DNA of 64,000 nt from Haberlea rhodopensis. Its lineage: Eukaryota; Streptophyta; Magnoliopsida; Lamiales; Gesneriaceae. This document shows positions 12,075-23,721 of this stretch, piece after piece. The stretch is from contig CAJQUN010000443.1 in NCBI GenBank assembly GCA_907163345.1, positions 124,001 through 188,000 of the forward strand, written 5' to 3'. Position 1 is the stretch's first letter. Every line of letters begins with the position of its first letter. The position numbers were made by a program, and so were the translations under genes. Below the pieces are notes generated by a model that was given only the letters and a program-made list of their open reading frames with translations, made no database searches and was not told where the DNA came from.

Positions 12075-12796
12075 TCAAGTAAAGGATATTGCTTGGGTTG
12101 TCTCCCAAGAAGCGCTGATTTCTAGTATGCCTTCAAGCTTGGAAAGATTGTTCCATTGTAAGCCCGTCGTTCCAACAACACTCTTGAATTGGTAGGCATA
12201 GGAGAAGGATTCTTGGTTTGGCTTTATCTCATGGAGGGCATAGTATGGTGAAGTTTGCATCGACGGGAGGAATGGATCAACATATGGCATAGAACACGTA
12301 ACCATCAATAGGTTCATATCAATATTCTCAAAAATCAGCTCATCCTCAAACTTCACACTTGGCTCATCTTCACATGGGAATTCCTCGGATAATTCCGTCA
12401 ATGTAGGCTCAATTTCTGTAGGAGGCTCGCATTCCCTTAACTCTTCCATAATATTCGGATCACTCCCCAAAACTTGGTTGATTGAGTGATCATCATCATG
12501 TAACCCAAGTCGATTCGTCGCCTCTTGATTTTTAGCTCTCGTCTCTTCCTCTTGACAGCTCGCTGAAATTGTTTCCATAAGGACCGCTATTTTCTGCTCC
12601 AAGTGATGCATAGAGTTTGTTTAGCTCTCCAAACTGTTCTCAGTTGATGCCATGAATCTTATTAAGGTATCATCTAACTGAGTCGTGACGTCTGCAGAAC
12701 TATCTCTCGTCTCTTCGTGATGTTGAAATGGCTGGGATGTATCATGAGGGTAGTGAGGCGCTGACGGGTATTGGTGGCTCCAACCTTGCAGTGAAG
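12075..12796 (-). pseudogene. Minus-strand Athila/Tat-like gag, C-terminal part
   Basis: The minus-strand frame codes for the gag C-terminal linker (DTLIRFMASTENSLES, then MHHLEQKIAVLMETISAS) and an acidic tail rich in E, D and P that ends at 12075. One stop lies near 12610. Just beyond, at 12050-12115, is the CTTCTTGGGAGACAACCCAA block usually found between pol and the 3' LTR in this group. Gag is therefore joined almost directly to the 3' untranslated region, and protease, RT, RNase H and integrase are missing. The gag N-terminal part continues at 14213-14514, beyond a solo LTR. Confidence 0.75.
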
Positions 12797-12801
12797 GATC
12801 T

Positions 12802-14207
12802 TGATAAGTGCATTTTTGTGCTTATTATCTTTCGTTTCTTTCGGATTGATGTTGGTTTTCCGATCATAATTATGTGTTTTGTTTTTGTTTTTGTGTTTTT
12901 AGGAAGTTAGGTGATGATAAAGGTTAAGATGATGAAAAGAGAATGGAATAAGAAGAAAATGGTTGAACAAGGTGAAGAATAGTCAAAGAAATGATGAAAA
13001 GATGAGTTAAGAAGAAGAATTGGAGTAGAGATCAATCTCTACAAAGACAGAGATCGATCTTTGCAGAAAACAAAGAAATAGCGACCGATCCCTGACGAAG
13101 GAGCGACCGATCGCTAGAGACACTGTGTTGGGAAACAAATTATGTGAAATAGCGACTGATCGCTGTGAAAGTGGCGATCGATCGTTAAGACTGAATTTTC
13201 AAAAAAAAAAAAAAAAGACGCGGCGATCGATCGCTGTGAAAGAGGCGACCGATCGCTGCGTAATTAAAGCCCAATTAAAACTATCAGACCCAAAGTATAA
13301 GAGGTGGCTACCCTAATCAGACCAAGGGATTTTTGACACTCTTTCAAGGGCAATACACGAGGCTGCTAGGATTCCAAGGGCAAGGACTTCATCACAAAAC
13401 GAAGGCGACTTTCAACTAGGGATGGAGAATTGCTTCCATATCGTTTTGTATCTCTTACTTTTTTTCGTTTATGAAATTCTCAAACATGTCTATGTGTTTT
13501 AGGAATTCTAGGATGAACTAATCCCTTCTTTCTAGGGGGAAGAGTAGCTTGATTGAATATTATGTTTTGGTTTGATTGATTTACATATTAGGATTTATCA
13601 CAGGGTTTATTTGTGTTTTCTTGCTTTGAATGCAATTTAATTGACTGTCCATTGATTTAATTGTAATATTTGTTTGTGATCTATCACTCGCGAGAGGGGA
13701 TTGTGAACAGGACATAGGAAAACACATCGTGGATGTTTATATCGTCGACATGCGTATAACTCCATTGAAGCCTTTGAAAGAATTATTGTGCAATCAATAT
13801 TGTTTAATATTTAATATTAGATAGGGATATCAAGGTTGATATTGAATGATAATTTCTACTATCACTTGGGAAAGGGAGAATGAAACACTTAAGAATTCTT
13901 GGCTAATAAACTAGATAAATCTATAATATTGTAATTGATCATAAGAAACATAGTTGATAATCAAGTGAAATCGGACCTCTAGAATCCTTCTCATAATTAA
14001 TTCCCTTGAATTGTTGCAACTGCTAGTTAGTGATTTACGTTATTTGACAAACAACAACAATACTCGTTCTTCTAAATATGGTTAAGACCATCTAGCACAA
14101 GTATTTAATTAATACTATAGATCAATCCTCGTGGGTTCGACATCCGCATTCATATCTATATACTAAAACTTGACATTGTACGCTTGCGATACGTTCTACA
14201 CCCAACA
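12802..14207 (+). mobile_element. Solo LTR with perfect GATCT duplication, inside minus gag
   Basis: The LTR starts TGATAAGTGCATTTTTGTGC and ends ACACCCAACA. GATCT flanks it at 12797-12801 and 14208-14212. Its 3' part carries the CTCGTGGGTTCGACA...ACTAAAACTTGACA block shared with the Athila-like LTRs here. It holds seven GATCGATC-type sites at 13030-13260, several in the CpG-decayed form GCGACCGATCGC, and a 16-base poly-A run near 13202. Confidence 0.93.
13030..13260 (+). repeat. GATCGATC palindrome cluster (solo LTR 12802)
   Basis: Seven sites occur: GAGATCGATCTT, GCGACCGATCCC, GCGACCGATCGC, GCGACTGATCGC, GCGATCGATCGT, GCGATCGATCGC and GCGACCGATCGC. Confidence 0.85.
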
Positions 14208-14212
14208 GATCT

Positions 14213-14514
14213 CAATGCCAACGGTGATCGAAGTCCGCCATATCATTGAATATGTGCAACACACCGTCTTCATCTCTATCAAACAGGGGACTCTCAGTTG
14301 CCAAAGCTCCACTAAATGCCCATCCTTGCATCTCTGCATCCAATCCATTGTAGAAAAATGTCAGAAGAGTATCGTTCGAAAAGTTATGATACCGGAAAGT
14401 GGTTGCCAAATTGTTGAATCTCTCCCACGCTACATATAATGTCTCTGAAGGTTGTTTGGCAAAGCTTGTGAAGATTTGTTGATGGGACATCACAAGTACC
14501 TCGCAAGAGAACAA
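14213..14514 (-). pseudogene. Minus-strand Athila/Tat-like gag, middle part
   Basis: The product contains PSETLYVAWERFNNLATTF and FFYNGLDAEMQGW, the second half of the Retrotrans_gag domain of Athila/Tat elements. The N-terminal half is missing. The region 14515-14611 between it and the primer site is a short leader, which shows an internal deletion. The C-terminal part is at 12075-12796. Confidence 0.78.
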
Positions 14515-14611
14515 AAAAAAATAAATTCTTTTTTTGAAATATATAAATAAATAAACAAAAACAGTGGCTAAATTATAGTCAAAGAATCTCGTATGATATT
14601 ACTAAAATTAG

Positions 14612-14629
14612 TCCCCGACAATGGCGCCA
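14612..14629 (-). other. Primer binding site, tRNA-Asp type
   Basis: The minus strand reads TGGCGCCATTGTCGGGGA, the Athila/Tat-type site with two substitutions. It fixes the orientation of the element. Confidence 0.88.
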
Positions 14630-14635
14630 AAAACT

Positions 14636-15690
14636 TGATCGCACTTTTCTTTAACACAAAATTTATTATCAATTTAAAATCAATGTGAGAATATACCGCA
14701 AGTGCAAGGTATCAAGTTTTAGTATAGTAAATAAAGAACAGGTTGTCAAACCCACACAGACTAACTGTAAGTACCAAATAAGACGTTTTTAACTATATTT
14801 AACCTACGATAACGAATTAAATAAAATACTAAGCAACTAAATTAACTACTAATCCAATCAAGTCAATAAAAGTAAACGAGAAAATTTTACTAGAGAAGAT
14901 TATCAAGACGTCGACTCACCAATGCAATCCCCTACAATTCTCGATTGAATATCCAAATATTCCTAAGGTAACGAGTTCTCCTAAGTTACTAATATACTAT
15001 CTCGAGCTATATTAAACATAATATCAAATTGTAGTAAGTCACTCTCGTGTACTTATTTAACAGTTCAACATTCCATAAAACTTTGTGAAAACTATTAGCT
15101 TTCGATTACTAGATATTTATGGCTAGCACACACGTATTTGACTTCATCTCTCGATCTCAGTATGAAATCCACTGTATGAAGTATTAATTCTATATCATAA
15201 AATCATCCCTCGATCTCAATACGATACTAACATCATTCAAAGGTGAGCAATTCCTCAAAAGCATTAAAACCATAAAACATACACAAAGAATTATAAGGAT
15301 TCAATCAAATAACTAATCATCAAATCGTAGGTTCAAAACAAAGGGTTGCCTAGCCTAGATAAATAAATTTAGTTCAACATAATTAAGCAAAACAAATCAA
15401 AACTAATGATTAAAGACAAAGAAAAACTCTCGATGTCGACTTCGTTCGTAGATCATTACTTCCTCTCTCGCTTCCTTCTCGATCGTCTCTTGAATTATTT
15501 TTGTTGCCTTGTTCCAAAGCTAGGATGAATTATGGATGGATTGTGGTTGATGGTGAATGTGGAAGATGGGATGGATGCTCATCCTAGGGTATGAAAGTCT
15601 GATTTCTGGTGTAATTTTCATGCATTATTTATAAAGGAGTGAAAATATGAAGCTTACTTGTTAGATACAAACTCTATAATGTAATTTTTT
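14636..15690 (-). repeat. 5' LTR of minus Athila/Tat-like element, truncated
   Basis: The LTR end TGATCGC (plus-strand view) at 14636 stands just outside the primer site. Similarity to 8608-9450 runs throughout. At about 15690 the sequence changes to a plus-oriented chromovirus-like LTR, so the distal part, where a palindrome cluster would be expected, is missing. Confidence 0.75.
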
Positions 15691-15699
15691 TTCAATATT

Positions 15700-17290
15700 T
15701 CTTCTTACATTTTGGTGAATAATAAAGAAATGGCTTTTGATGGATCCTTGAAGTTGTAATCTAGTGAGATTGGGAAAGCTAATTCACACCTTAACCTTGA
15801 TTTTTATCTGTTTTTGAGTTGGAATGATGAATATTGAAATGTTGGTTTTGGTGGATATTTGGGGGTTTGATTTGGGGTTTGTTATATGTTAATAAAATGA
15901 AGACTTATGGTGTTTTAATGTTAGTTTTGTTGAAGTATTGAACATAATGGGATATGGTATGAGTTGAATGAAGTTTCTGCTTGAAAATGGTAGATTTTCG
16001 CATTTGCATGGTTCCCCGATCAATCGGGAAAAGTTCCACAATCGATCGCGCGAACTAAAAATTGACGTTTTGGGCGACAAACAGTGTCGTGATCGATCGC
16101 GAGTAAGTCCACGGTCGATCATGGAAGGCAGAGAATTTGGTGCAGGATTTTAACACCTCGCGATAGATCGCGAGGTCCCAAGCAATCGATCGAGAGGCAT
16201 AAAAGTTTTGAAATTTTTGATTTTTATTGGAAGGTTGAAATGTGGTGTTTTATAGTAGATTTTCATTATGATTTCTACATGCTAAGGTAATATTGCACAA
16301 TGAAATAAGTTGCATGAATTGAACCTTATAAAGATATGCATTACTCGATCGAGTTATTTGATAACTCAAATGAATACAAGATAAATGAGATGGTTTGAGT
16401 AGTATATGGAGTGCGGAAAATGTGGTTGACTATGATAGAAGGCATTTCGAATCTATATGATTAATAATGATATTGCTGTGGGTTTTTGGTAAGATATAAA
16501 TTTTGAATTGACATTCAATATATATTCCGCACGAGCCCCCGGTTGTTGAGGACATCGAAATCATGTTGTCGACTTTAAGGTACGTGATAATGTACGAGCA
16601 TATGTATGTTTATCATTGCTACGTTTAACGAATAATATATTGTTATTGCACTTGGATTAGTAAGTGATTACGTATGAACAATAGACATATATTTCATTGA
16701 TATTTATTAATAGAAAGATAATAACCGTTGTGAATTGCAGGATATTATGAATGTCACGGGTTGACATGTATTGTCACGGGTTGACGAGGATATTATGATG
16801 TCACGGGTTGACATGCACCGTATGGGTTGACGAGGATATTATGAATGTCACGGATTGACATGTACCGTCACGGGTTGACTAGGATATTATGAATGTCACG
16901 GGTTGACATGTACCGTCACAAGTTGACGAGAATATTATGAATGTCACGGGTTGACATAAGGGTAATTGGCATAACCTAGTACATTATACTGTTAATATGT
17001 TTCATTATTATTGATTATGGAACTGATGATTTATGAATATGAATATAGTAAATCATTGTTGTAATGATTTAATTGATGTTGGAGTTGATGTTCTTGAACA
17101 TCTTGAGAACATGAACAACGTGAGAGATCACATATACTTATGGTATATTCAGGGAGTATTTTCTTTAATTACAACATTATATTCTGTGAATTATCAATTG
17201 TGTATTCGTTGTGATTCCGTGTGTGGGCTGTTTCTGTTGAAACAAGTACAAGAGGTACGACTTTAGCATTGTAAATGAGTTCTAGCAATT
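15700..17290 (+). repeat. Tekay-like LTR fragment (LTR-E)
   Basis: No TG/CA ends or target duplication are visible. The order of modules is that of the chromovirus LTRs in this window: T/G-rich leader, GATCGATC-type cluster (16015-16195, partly decayed), a donor-like AAG|GTACGTGATAATGTACG at 16577-16595, and a minisatellite (16738-16957). The sequence itself is a distinct family. Both boundaries are approximate. Confidence 0.6.
16738..16957 (+). repeat. 48-bp minisatellite with GTCA...TGAC arms
   Basis: About five units of roughly 48 bp each hold GAGGATATTATGAATGTCAC followed by GGGTTGAC words. GTCACGGGTTGAC can form a small hairpin (arms GTCA/TGAC) and occurs up to twice per unit. Confidence 0.88.
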
Positions 17291-17648
17291 GAACGAGGAT
17301 GCCCTAGAAGCATGGTAACAGTATTGGTATGAGATATAGTGGTTTATACAAGTAATACACGTTTATTTATTCAAAGCTCGTCTATGGGCATCGTGATATG
17401 TGTATATATATGATATGTATAAATTTCTTGAGGTATCTCTTCTCAATAGTGTGTTACTTGCAAAATAATTGAAGGACAAATTGCATGATGAATTGTGATA
17501 TGTGTGGTGCATTATGATGTGTGTATAACCGAATTACGTTTGAAAGGAAACTAGAATTATTGCAAGACATGTCGAAAATAGTATAGAACTCACATTGTGA
17601 GCATGTGGAATATGAAAATGAGAGTTTCCCTAAATGTTGAGAAAAACA
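17291..17648. other. Unassigned AT-rich DNA
   Basis: No coding signal or recognisable repeat was found between LTR-E and the pararetrovirus fragment. Confidence 0.5.
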
Positions 17649-18331
17649 TTATACACAAAAGATGATATAATGTACTAATGACGAGATTAGAAGTTGGAGT
17701 CCCAAAACTAGCTTCCTCCATCTTAATCTTGTAGACCCAGATTTACAATCGAACTTAGAAAACACATTGACATTCTGGATGCAATTAACCAAGTGTTCTC
17801 TACTTGGGATAAAGTATCCATTAAACTCCAAGATGTTGTTGATCCCTTTGTAGTTGATCACTAATCTTGGCTTTCCTCTTTTAATTTCGCCATGATTCCG
17901 AACAAGGAATCATGGGCTACTGTATGGAGAAACACCTGCTGAGATTAACTTAAGATCAAGATGTTCCTTAAGTATTATCTCCATGTCCTTCCGACCTTCC
18001 TGGTTATTGATGATCGGTTTGTACCTGACGAACTCATTTTCTTTCCGGCTTTCACCTTTGAAGCAGCTTTGAGTTCATACTTGTTCCACCATGTAAGGGG
18101 ATCCTTGTTGTAATTCCTCTACATCTTCCTTTCCACGTCCTCCAGAGTGATTTGCTCTTCGATGATAGCTTCATGTTGTGGAACCTCGTCTTCTAATGCA
18201 TTTTTATGTAGTAACAAGGTGTCTGGAGTATCTTCTTCCTCATCCTGTTCCCTGAAATACATCCAATTAGCACCATCAAAAGTTCAATGTTTCTTTTGAC
18301 CGACCTTGTTGTCGTAGTTGAAGAACCATTT
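17649..18331 (-). pseudogene. Endogenous pararetrovirus, reverse transcriptase N-terminal part
   Basis: The minus strand shows a reverse transcriptase of Caulimoviridae type. It has the PYSSPW and VRNHGE region, an INYKGIN motif, the GYFIPSREHL segment and SKFDCKSG, which differ from the gypsy RTs in this window. Reading is broken by several stops and frame changes and ends shortly after SKFDCKSG near 17690, before the YxDD box. The upstream half of the virus-derived insert lies at 26939-28250, beyond the gypsy element that split it. The closest genus cannot be told by eye. Confidence 0.75.
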
Positions 18332-18869
18332 TGTGGGGTCCTCGTTACTTAATCCATTATGATATCATGTTAACATACATATGTGAGTCTGAATTAAGTA
18401 ATAACAGGCACTGATTAAGAGTATCGTACTAGTTAAGTTGTTACAGGGTTTATAAAAACCTATTCACTACACATCATATGTACAAACAACAACCTACTAC
18501 AAGATAACTCCTAGGCAGTGGTTCAGCTCGCAGCGGAAAATGACTCACATCCCATCCTCCCACGTCTATGAGTCCCTACAGAAACATTCACACAACGTGA
18601 GTATAGATAATAAATATTTCAGTGCGATATCAAAACACAATATCAATATCAATGATAAAGCACAATAAATCATCTAATGTGAATGTTCTGTATCATGTAT
18701 CAACAAATGCACCATGTCATGACATGTCTCAACAATTACCCTATTATCACAAGACCAATATGATATGCCTATTCAGCTCAATATGTCAGTGGAACCACCT
18801 CACATCTTCATATTAGCAGCACATATCATAGTACCGTCCTCAAATGATAATAGCCAGAGCATATACCCA

Positions 18870-19025
18870 AAAACCGGCTATATATCTCTATATAGCATAA
18901 CCGAGCATATACCCAAACCAGGCGTATATCTCTATGTAACATAACCGAGCATATACCCAAACCAGGCGTATATCTCTATGTAACATAACCGAGCATATAC
19001 CCAAACCAGGCGTATATCTCAAACA
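18870..19025 (-). repeat. 44-bp minisatellite with ATATAC...GTATAT arms
   Basis: Three to four units of about 44 bp contain GAGCATATACCCAAACCAGG and then CGTATATCTC. The arms ATATAC/GTATAT around a loop of about 11 bases could form a hairpin. The same array is at 25545-25710 in the other LTR. Confidence 0.85.
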
Positions 19026-19315
19026 CATGATATCCATGAATGTACATGCATATGATACTACCAATCATATGATACTAACATAACACAATTCATATGATAT
19101 CAATCTCATAACATCATCACACAATATCTATACTCCGTACGTCAACACGTACCTGTACTGCGACACAAACGATTTAAATTCGGCGTCACTGGCTAATTGC
19201 CTCGTTGTCCCGTCCCCTGAGATGATGCTACAACAATGCCAACAATATCTCATGTTATCATAGGCATTAAAATCAAATTCTACAAAAATATAACATTTTT
19301 CAACATTCTGACTCT

Positions 19316-19525
19316 AGCGATCGATCGCTACTTCTCACCGATCGATCGCCATACTGTTCTGCCCCCCTCGCGATCGATCGTAACAACTTGGCGATCGGTC
19401 GCCAAAATGCCCTGTTCATAGCGATCGATCGCTACAAACTCACCGATCGATCGCCACATAATTTCACATCCTTATATTTTGGCTTCCTCGGCGATCGATC
19501 GCCATACAAGCACCGATCGATCGCC
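19316..19525 (-). repeat. GATCGATC palindrome cluster (Tekay-C 3' LTR)
   Basis: Eight sites occur, alternating AGCGATCGATCGCT, ACCGATCGATCGCC and GGCGATCGATCGCC forms. One is GGCGATCGGTCGCC and one CGCGATCGATCGTA. Confidence 0.93.
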
Positions 19526-20233
19526 GATGCCCAGAAAGTTTAGAGCATGGCGATTTTCAAGCTTATCTCCATAGTTCTTCTCCGATAACTCAAAATTCAA
19601 CATGTAAACAAGTTTCATGCACTCTCTCATATCATATTAACATATTTCTATCATCATAGAATCCAATTACTAGCATATAACCATGATATGATTCTTCACA
19701 TGAACTTTTCCACCTCCCATACATCAACACCAATTACATAATTCAAGTGTAAAACCATGAATTCCTTACCAAGATTGTACAATTTCACTTCACACAACTT
19801 CCTAGCTCAAGTCACAAGTGAATCCCAAGCTCAAACCAAAAAGAACTTGAAAGAGATGGAGAGGAGCTTGTGTAGTGTTTTAGTAGGTGAAAGATGAGAA
19901 ACTATGTGATTCTCCTCCCTAAATCATTTGCTATCATATCATTTGGAGTGAATGACATGTTAAGTAACAGTTACATGAAGATGAAATTCAAATTCAAATG
20001 CAACTCCAATTCAAATGAAATTCACATGCATATTCAAATACCTACTAGTTCATGTTGCTTGATATGTTCCTATTCAAATCATTGTACACCATGTTTCATT
20101 CCTTGCCATATATCATTTCATACATGTATTAATTCATTCTTGGTTCCAACCTAACCCCCATTATCATACCGCCATTTGATATAATTACACCATAATCATA
20201 TCATATGTGTATAAAACAAATCGAGACATTACA

Positions 20234-20250
20234 ATTCTCCCCCACTTATT
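20234..20250 (-). other. Tekay-C polypurine tract
   Basis: The minus strand reads AATAAGTGGGGGAGAAT directly against the 3' LTR start, as expected for the plus-strand DNA primer. Confidence 0.9.
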
Positions 20251-20359
20251 GAATTTCATCCTCGAAATTGCATATACAAACATAATACATGCTTCACATA
20301 ATAACATATATGAGATATGGAACATAAGAAACATGTATAAATAATATATCAACATACTA

Positions 20360-23300
20360 GAAAATAAATCCGGATACCGTTGCATCATATGCTGCTCCGT
20401 CTCCCACGTTGCCTCTTCGATACCCCGTCTGTCCCACTGTATCTTAACCATAGGAATCACTTTATTACGCAACCTGCGTTCAGCTCGATCCAAGATCATA
20501 ACCGGTCGTTCCTCATACGACACATCTGTATCCAACTGTACATAAGGTAACTGTAATACATGACTCGGATCTGGTTCATACTTCCTTAACAGTGAAACAT
20601 GAAAGACATCATGAATACTACTCAAGGCCGGTGGTAGTGCCAATCGATATGCCAACGTACCAATACGTTGCAATACCTCATACGGACCAACGTATCTTGG
20701 AGACAATTTTCCACGCTTCCCAAATCGTACTACACCTGTAAAATGTGAGATTTTCAAGAACACACGGTCACCAACTTGAAATTCAAGTGGTCTACATTGT
20801 TTATTGGCATAAGCAGTCTGTCTGTCCTGAGCAGCTTTAAGTTTCAATCGAATTAACTTTACTTTTTCTTACATTTCATGAATCATATCCGGTCCATGTA
20901 AGAAAGACTGATCCACATCATCCCAATACAATGGCGATCTACATCGTCGCCCATACAAAGTCTCAAATGGTGACATCTGTATACTAGACTGATAACTGTT
21001 GTTATATGAAAATTCCACTAATGGCAATGACTCTTGCCACGAGTTATCAAACTCTAATACACATGCACGCAACATATCCTCAAGTGTGTATCGTACGCTC
21101 TGTTTGTCCATCTGTCTGAGGATGATATGTTGTACTCAACCGTACTTCAGTTCCCAACGCTGTATGTAACCCTTCCCAAAAATGAGAAGTAAATCTCGGA
21201 TCCCTATCCGATACAATGGAAACTGGTATACCATGTAGTCTCACTACATGTTGCATGTACAACTGTGCCATTCTCAGATATGTAAATGTCATACAATATG
21301 GCACAAAATGAGATACTTTGGTGAGTCGGTCAACGATCACCCAAATAGCATCGCAACCAGAAGACGTCCGTGGCAAATGAGTCACAAAATCCATCGTGAT
21401 ATGTTCCCATTTCCACTGAGGAATTTCCAAACTGTGTAATTCACCTCCTGGTTTTTGTCTTTCCGCTTTCACTTGTTGACAGATCAAACACCGTTTCACA
21501 AAGCTCAACACATCCTGTTTCATACGTTTCCACCAAAATTGGGTACGTAAATCATGATACATTTTCTTTCCTCCAGGATGTATACTGTATCTACTACCAT
21601 GAGCACGTTGTAGTAGTTCTTGGCGTAGTCCCAATGAAGCAGGTACTACCCAACAGTTTCTGTATTTCAGAATTCCATCATTTGCAAGTACAAACTGCGA
21701 TGTTTGTCCTTGACTTATCATTTCTTTCCAATGTTGTACCTCATCATCAGTCATTTGTGCCTTTCTGATTTTGTCAAAAATGTCAGGTTCAACCAATAAT
21801 ATTGATACCCGTACTGGTACTGTTTCCACATCAAAATCATAACCCAAAGTACAACAAAAAGTCATCAACGCTGCTAAATGAATCATCTCATCCGCCGTAT
21901 GATGTACTTTTCGACTCAAGGCATCAGCTGTAAGATTAGCCTTTCCTGGATGATATTCAATCTCACAATCATAATCTTTCAACAGATCCATCCATCTTCT
22001 TTGTCTCATATTCAACTCTGCTTGAGTGAATCAAAACTTTAAACTTTTATGATCTGTGTATATGGTAAACGACGTACCATATAAATAATGTCGCCATATC
22101 TTCAAGGCAAAGACAATGGCAGCCAATTCCAAATCATGCACTGGATATCGCATTTCATGTGGCTTCAACTGTCGTGATGCATAAGCCACAACATGTTTAT
22201 CCTGCATCAATACACAACCCAAACCTAGTAATGATGCATCAGTATATAAGGCAAACCTGTCATGCTTCGATGGAATAATCAAAACTGGAGCTGTAGTTAA
22301 TCGATGTTTCAATTCCTGAAAACTACGCTCACATGCCTCCGACCATTGAAACGGTACTCATTTCTGTGTCAATTGTGTCAATGGTTTGGAAATTGTTGAA
22401 AATCCTTCAACAAATCGTCTATAATAGCCAGCCAAACCCAAGAAACTACGAATCTCTGGCACAGAAGTAGGTACTGACCAATTCAACACTGCTTCGACTT
22501 TCTTCGGATCAACTGATATACCTTCTTCTGAAATCACATGCCCCAAAAAGCCGACACTAGTCAACCAAAACTCACACTTACTGAGTTTAGCATATAACTG
22601 ATGTGTCCTCAACAATTGCAATACCATATGCAAATGTTGAACATGTTCTGCATCACTCTGCGAATAGATCAGTATATCATCGATAAAGACAATGACAAAT
22701 CGATCAAGGTATTCCTGGAAAACCCGATTCATTAAACTCATAAAGACAGCTGGAACATTTGTTACTCCAAATGGCATTACTAAAAACTCATAATGCCCAT
22801 AACGAGTTCTGAATGCTGTCTTCTGTATATCTCCTTCCCTCACACGTATTTGATGATATCCTGACCTCAAATCTAAGATGATCCCTGCAACTGATCAAAC
22901 AAATCATCAGTACGAGGAAGAGGATATTTATTCTTTATTGTTACCTTGTTCAATTACCGATAGTCAATACATAGTCGTATTGTCCCATCCTTCTTCTTAA
23001 CAAATAAGACCGGAGCACCCCAAGGTGATACACTAGGACGTATGTACCCCTTGTCCAATAAGTCTTGCAATTGAGTTTTCAATTCTTTCAATTCAGTTGG
23101 TGCCATCCGATAAGGAGCTCGTGAAATTGCAGAAGTACCAGGTATCACATCAATACCAAATTCCACATCTCGACTCGGTGGGAATCCAGGTATCTCATCT
23201 GGAAACACATCCGCATATTCTGCAACCACTGGTATCTCCTCCACTTTCCTGTCTCTTTTCTGTTCAGTTACATCCAGGGCATAAATCAAATAACCTGCAT

Positions 23301-23721
23301 GTCCACGTTCTAACAAACGCGACATTCGGATTGCTGATATTAAAGGAATCCTTGCCCTCGATCCCTGACCATAGAAATATCATTGATTTCCAGTATCTGA
23401 CTGAAATCTCACAATCTTCTGACAACAATCCACAACAGACTGATATTTACTCAACACATCAATTCCAAGGATGCAATCAAAATCTGTCATATCTAACACA
23501 ATCAAATCAGCTTGTAGTCCATACTCAGTCTCAAACTGAATATCACAATCAGACATACTCTGACAAGTCATCACAGTAGTTCCCATGGGTGTCGAAACAT
23601 AAAGAGGCATCAACAGTGGAGACGAGCATATATGATACTGATCAATAAAAGCTTGTGCAATAAAAGAATGTGATGCACCAGTATCAATCAAAGTAAAGCT
23701 GGATAAGTAAACAAAGTACAC
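20360..23721 (-). pseudogene. Tekay-C pol (PR-RT-RNase H-IN-chromodomain), multiply broken
   Basis: In order on the minus strand are the protease (LIDTGASHSF, about 23660-23690), RT (IRLCIDYR at 22955; VFIDDILIYS near 22670), RNase H (LYTDASLLG and IYTDHKSLKF), integrase (zinc site near 21500, core with TMDFVTHLP, VSDRDPRFTSHFW and HPQTDGQTERT) and a chromodomain (VKIQWDRRGIEEATWE, about 20400-20450). Lesions include a frameshift joining gag to protease near 23700, stops at about 23380, 22952, 22355, 22030 and 20869, and frameshifts near 22885 and 21100. All domains are present, so the element decayed by point lesions. The last frame stays open through the polypurine tract into the LTR, to 20185. 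Confidence 0.93.

Larger units (their letters stand above)
18332..20233 (-). repeat. Tekay-C 3' LTR
   Basis: The 1902-bp LTR ends TGTGGGGTCC...CATTACA (plus-strand view). It holds the palindrome cluster at 19316-19525 (eight sites) and a 44-bp minisatellite at about 18870-19020. Compared with the 5' LTR it lacks about 35 bp near 26590-26630 and has one more palindrome unit. Confidence 0.95.
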
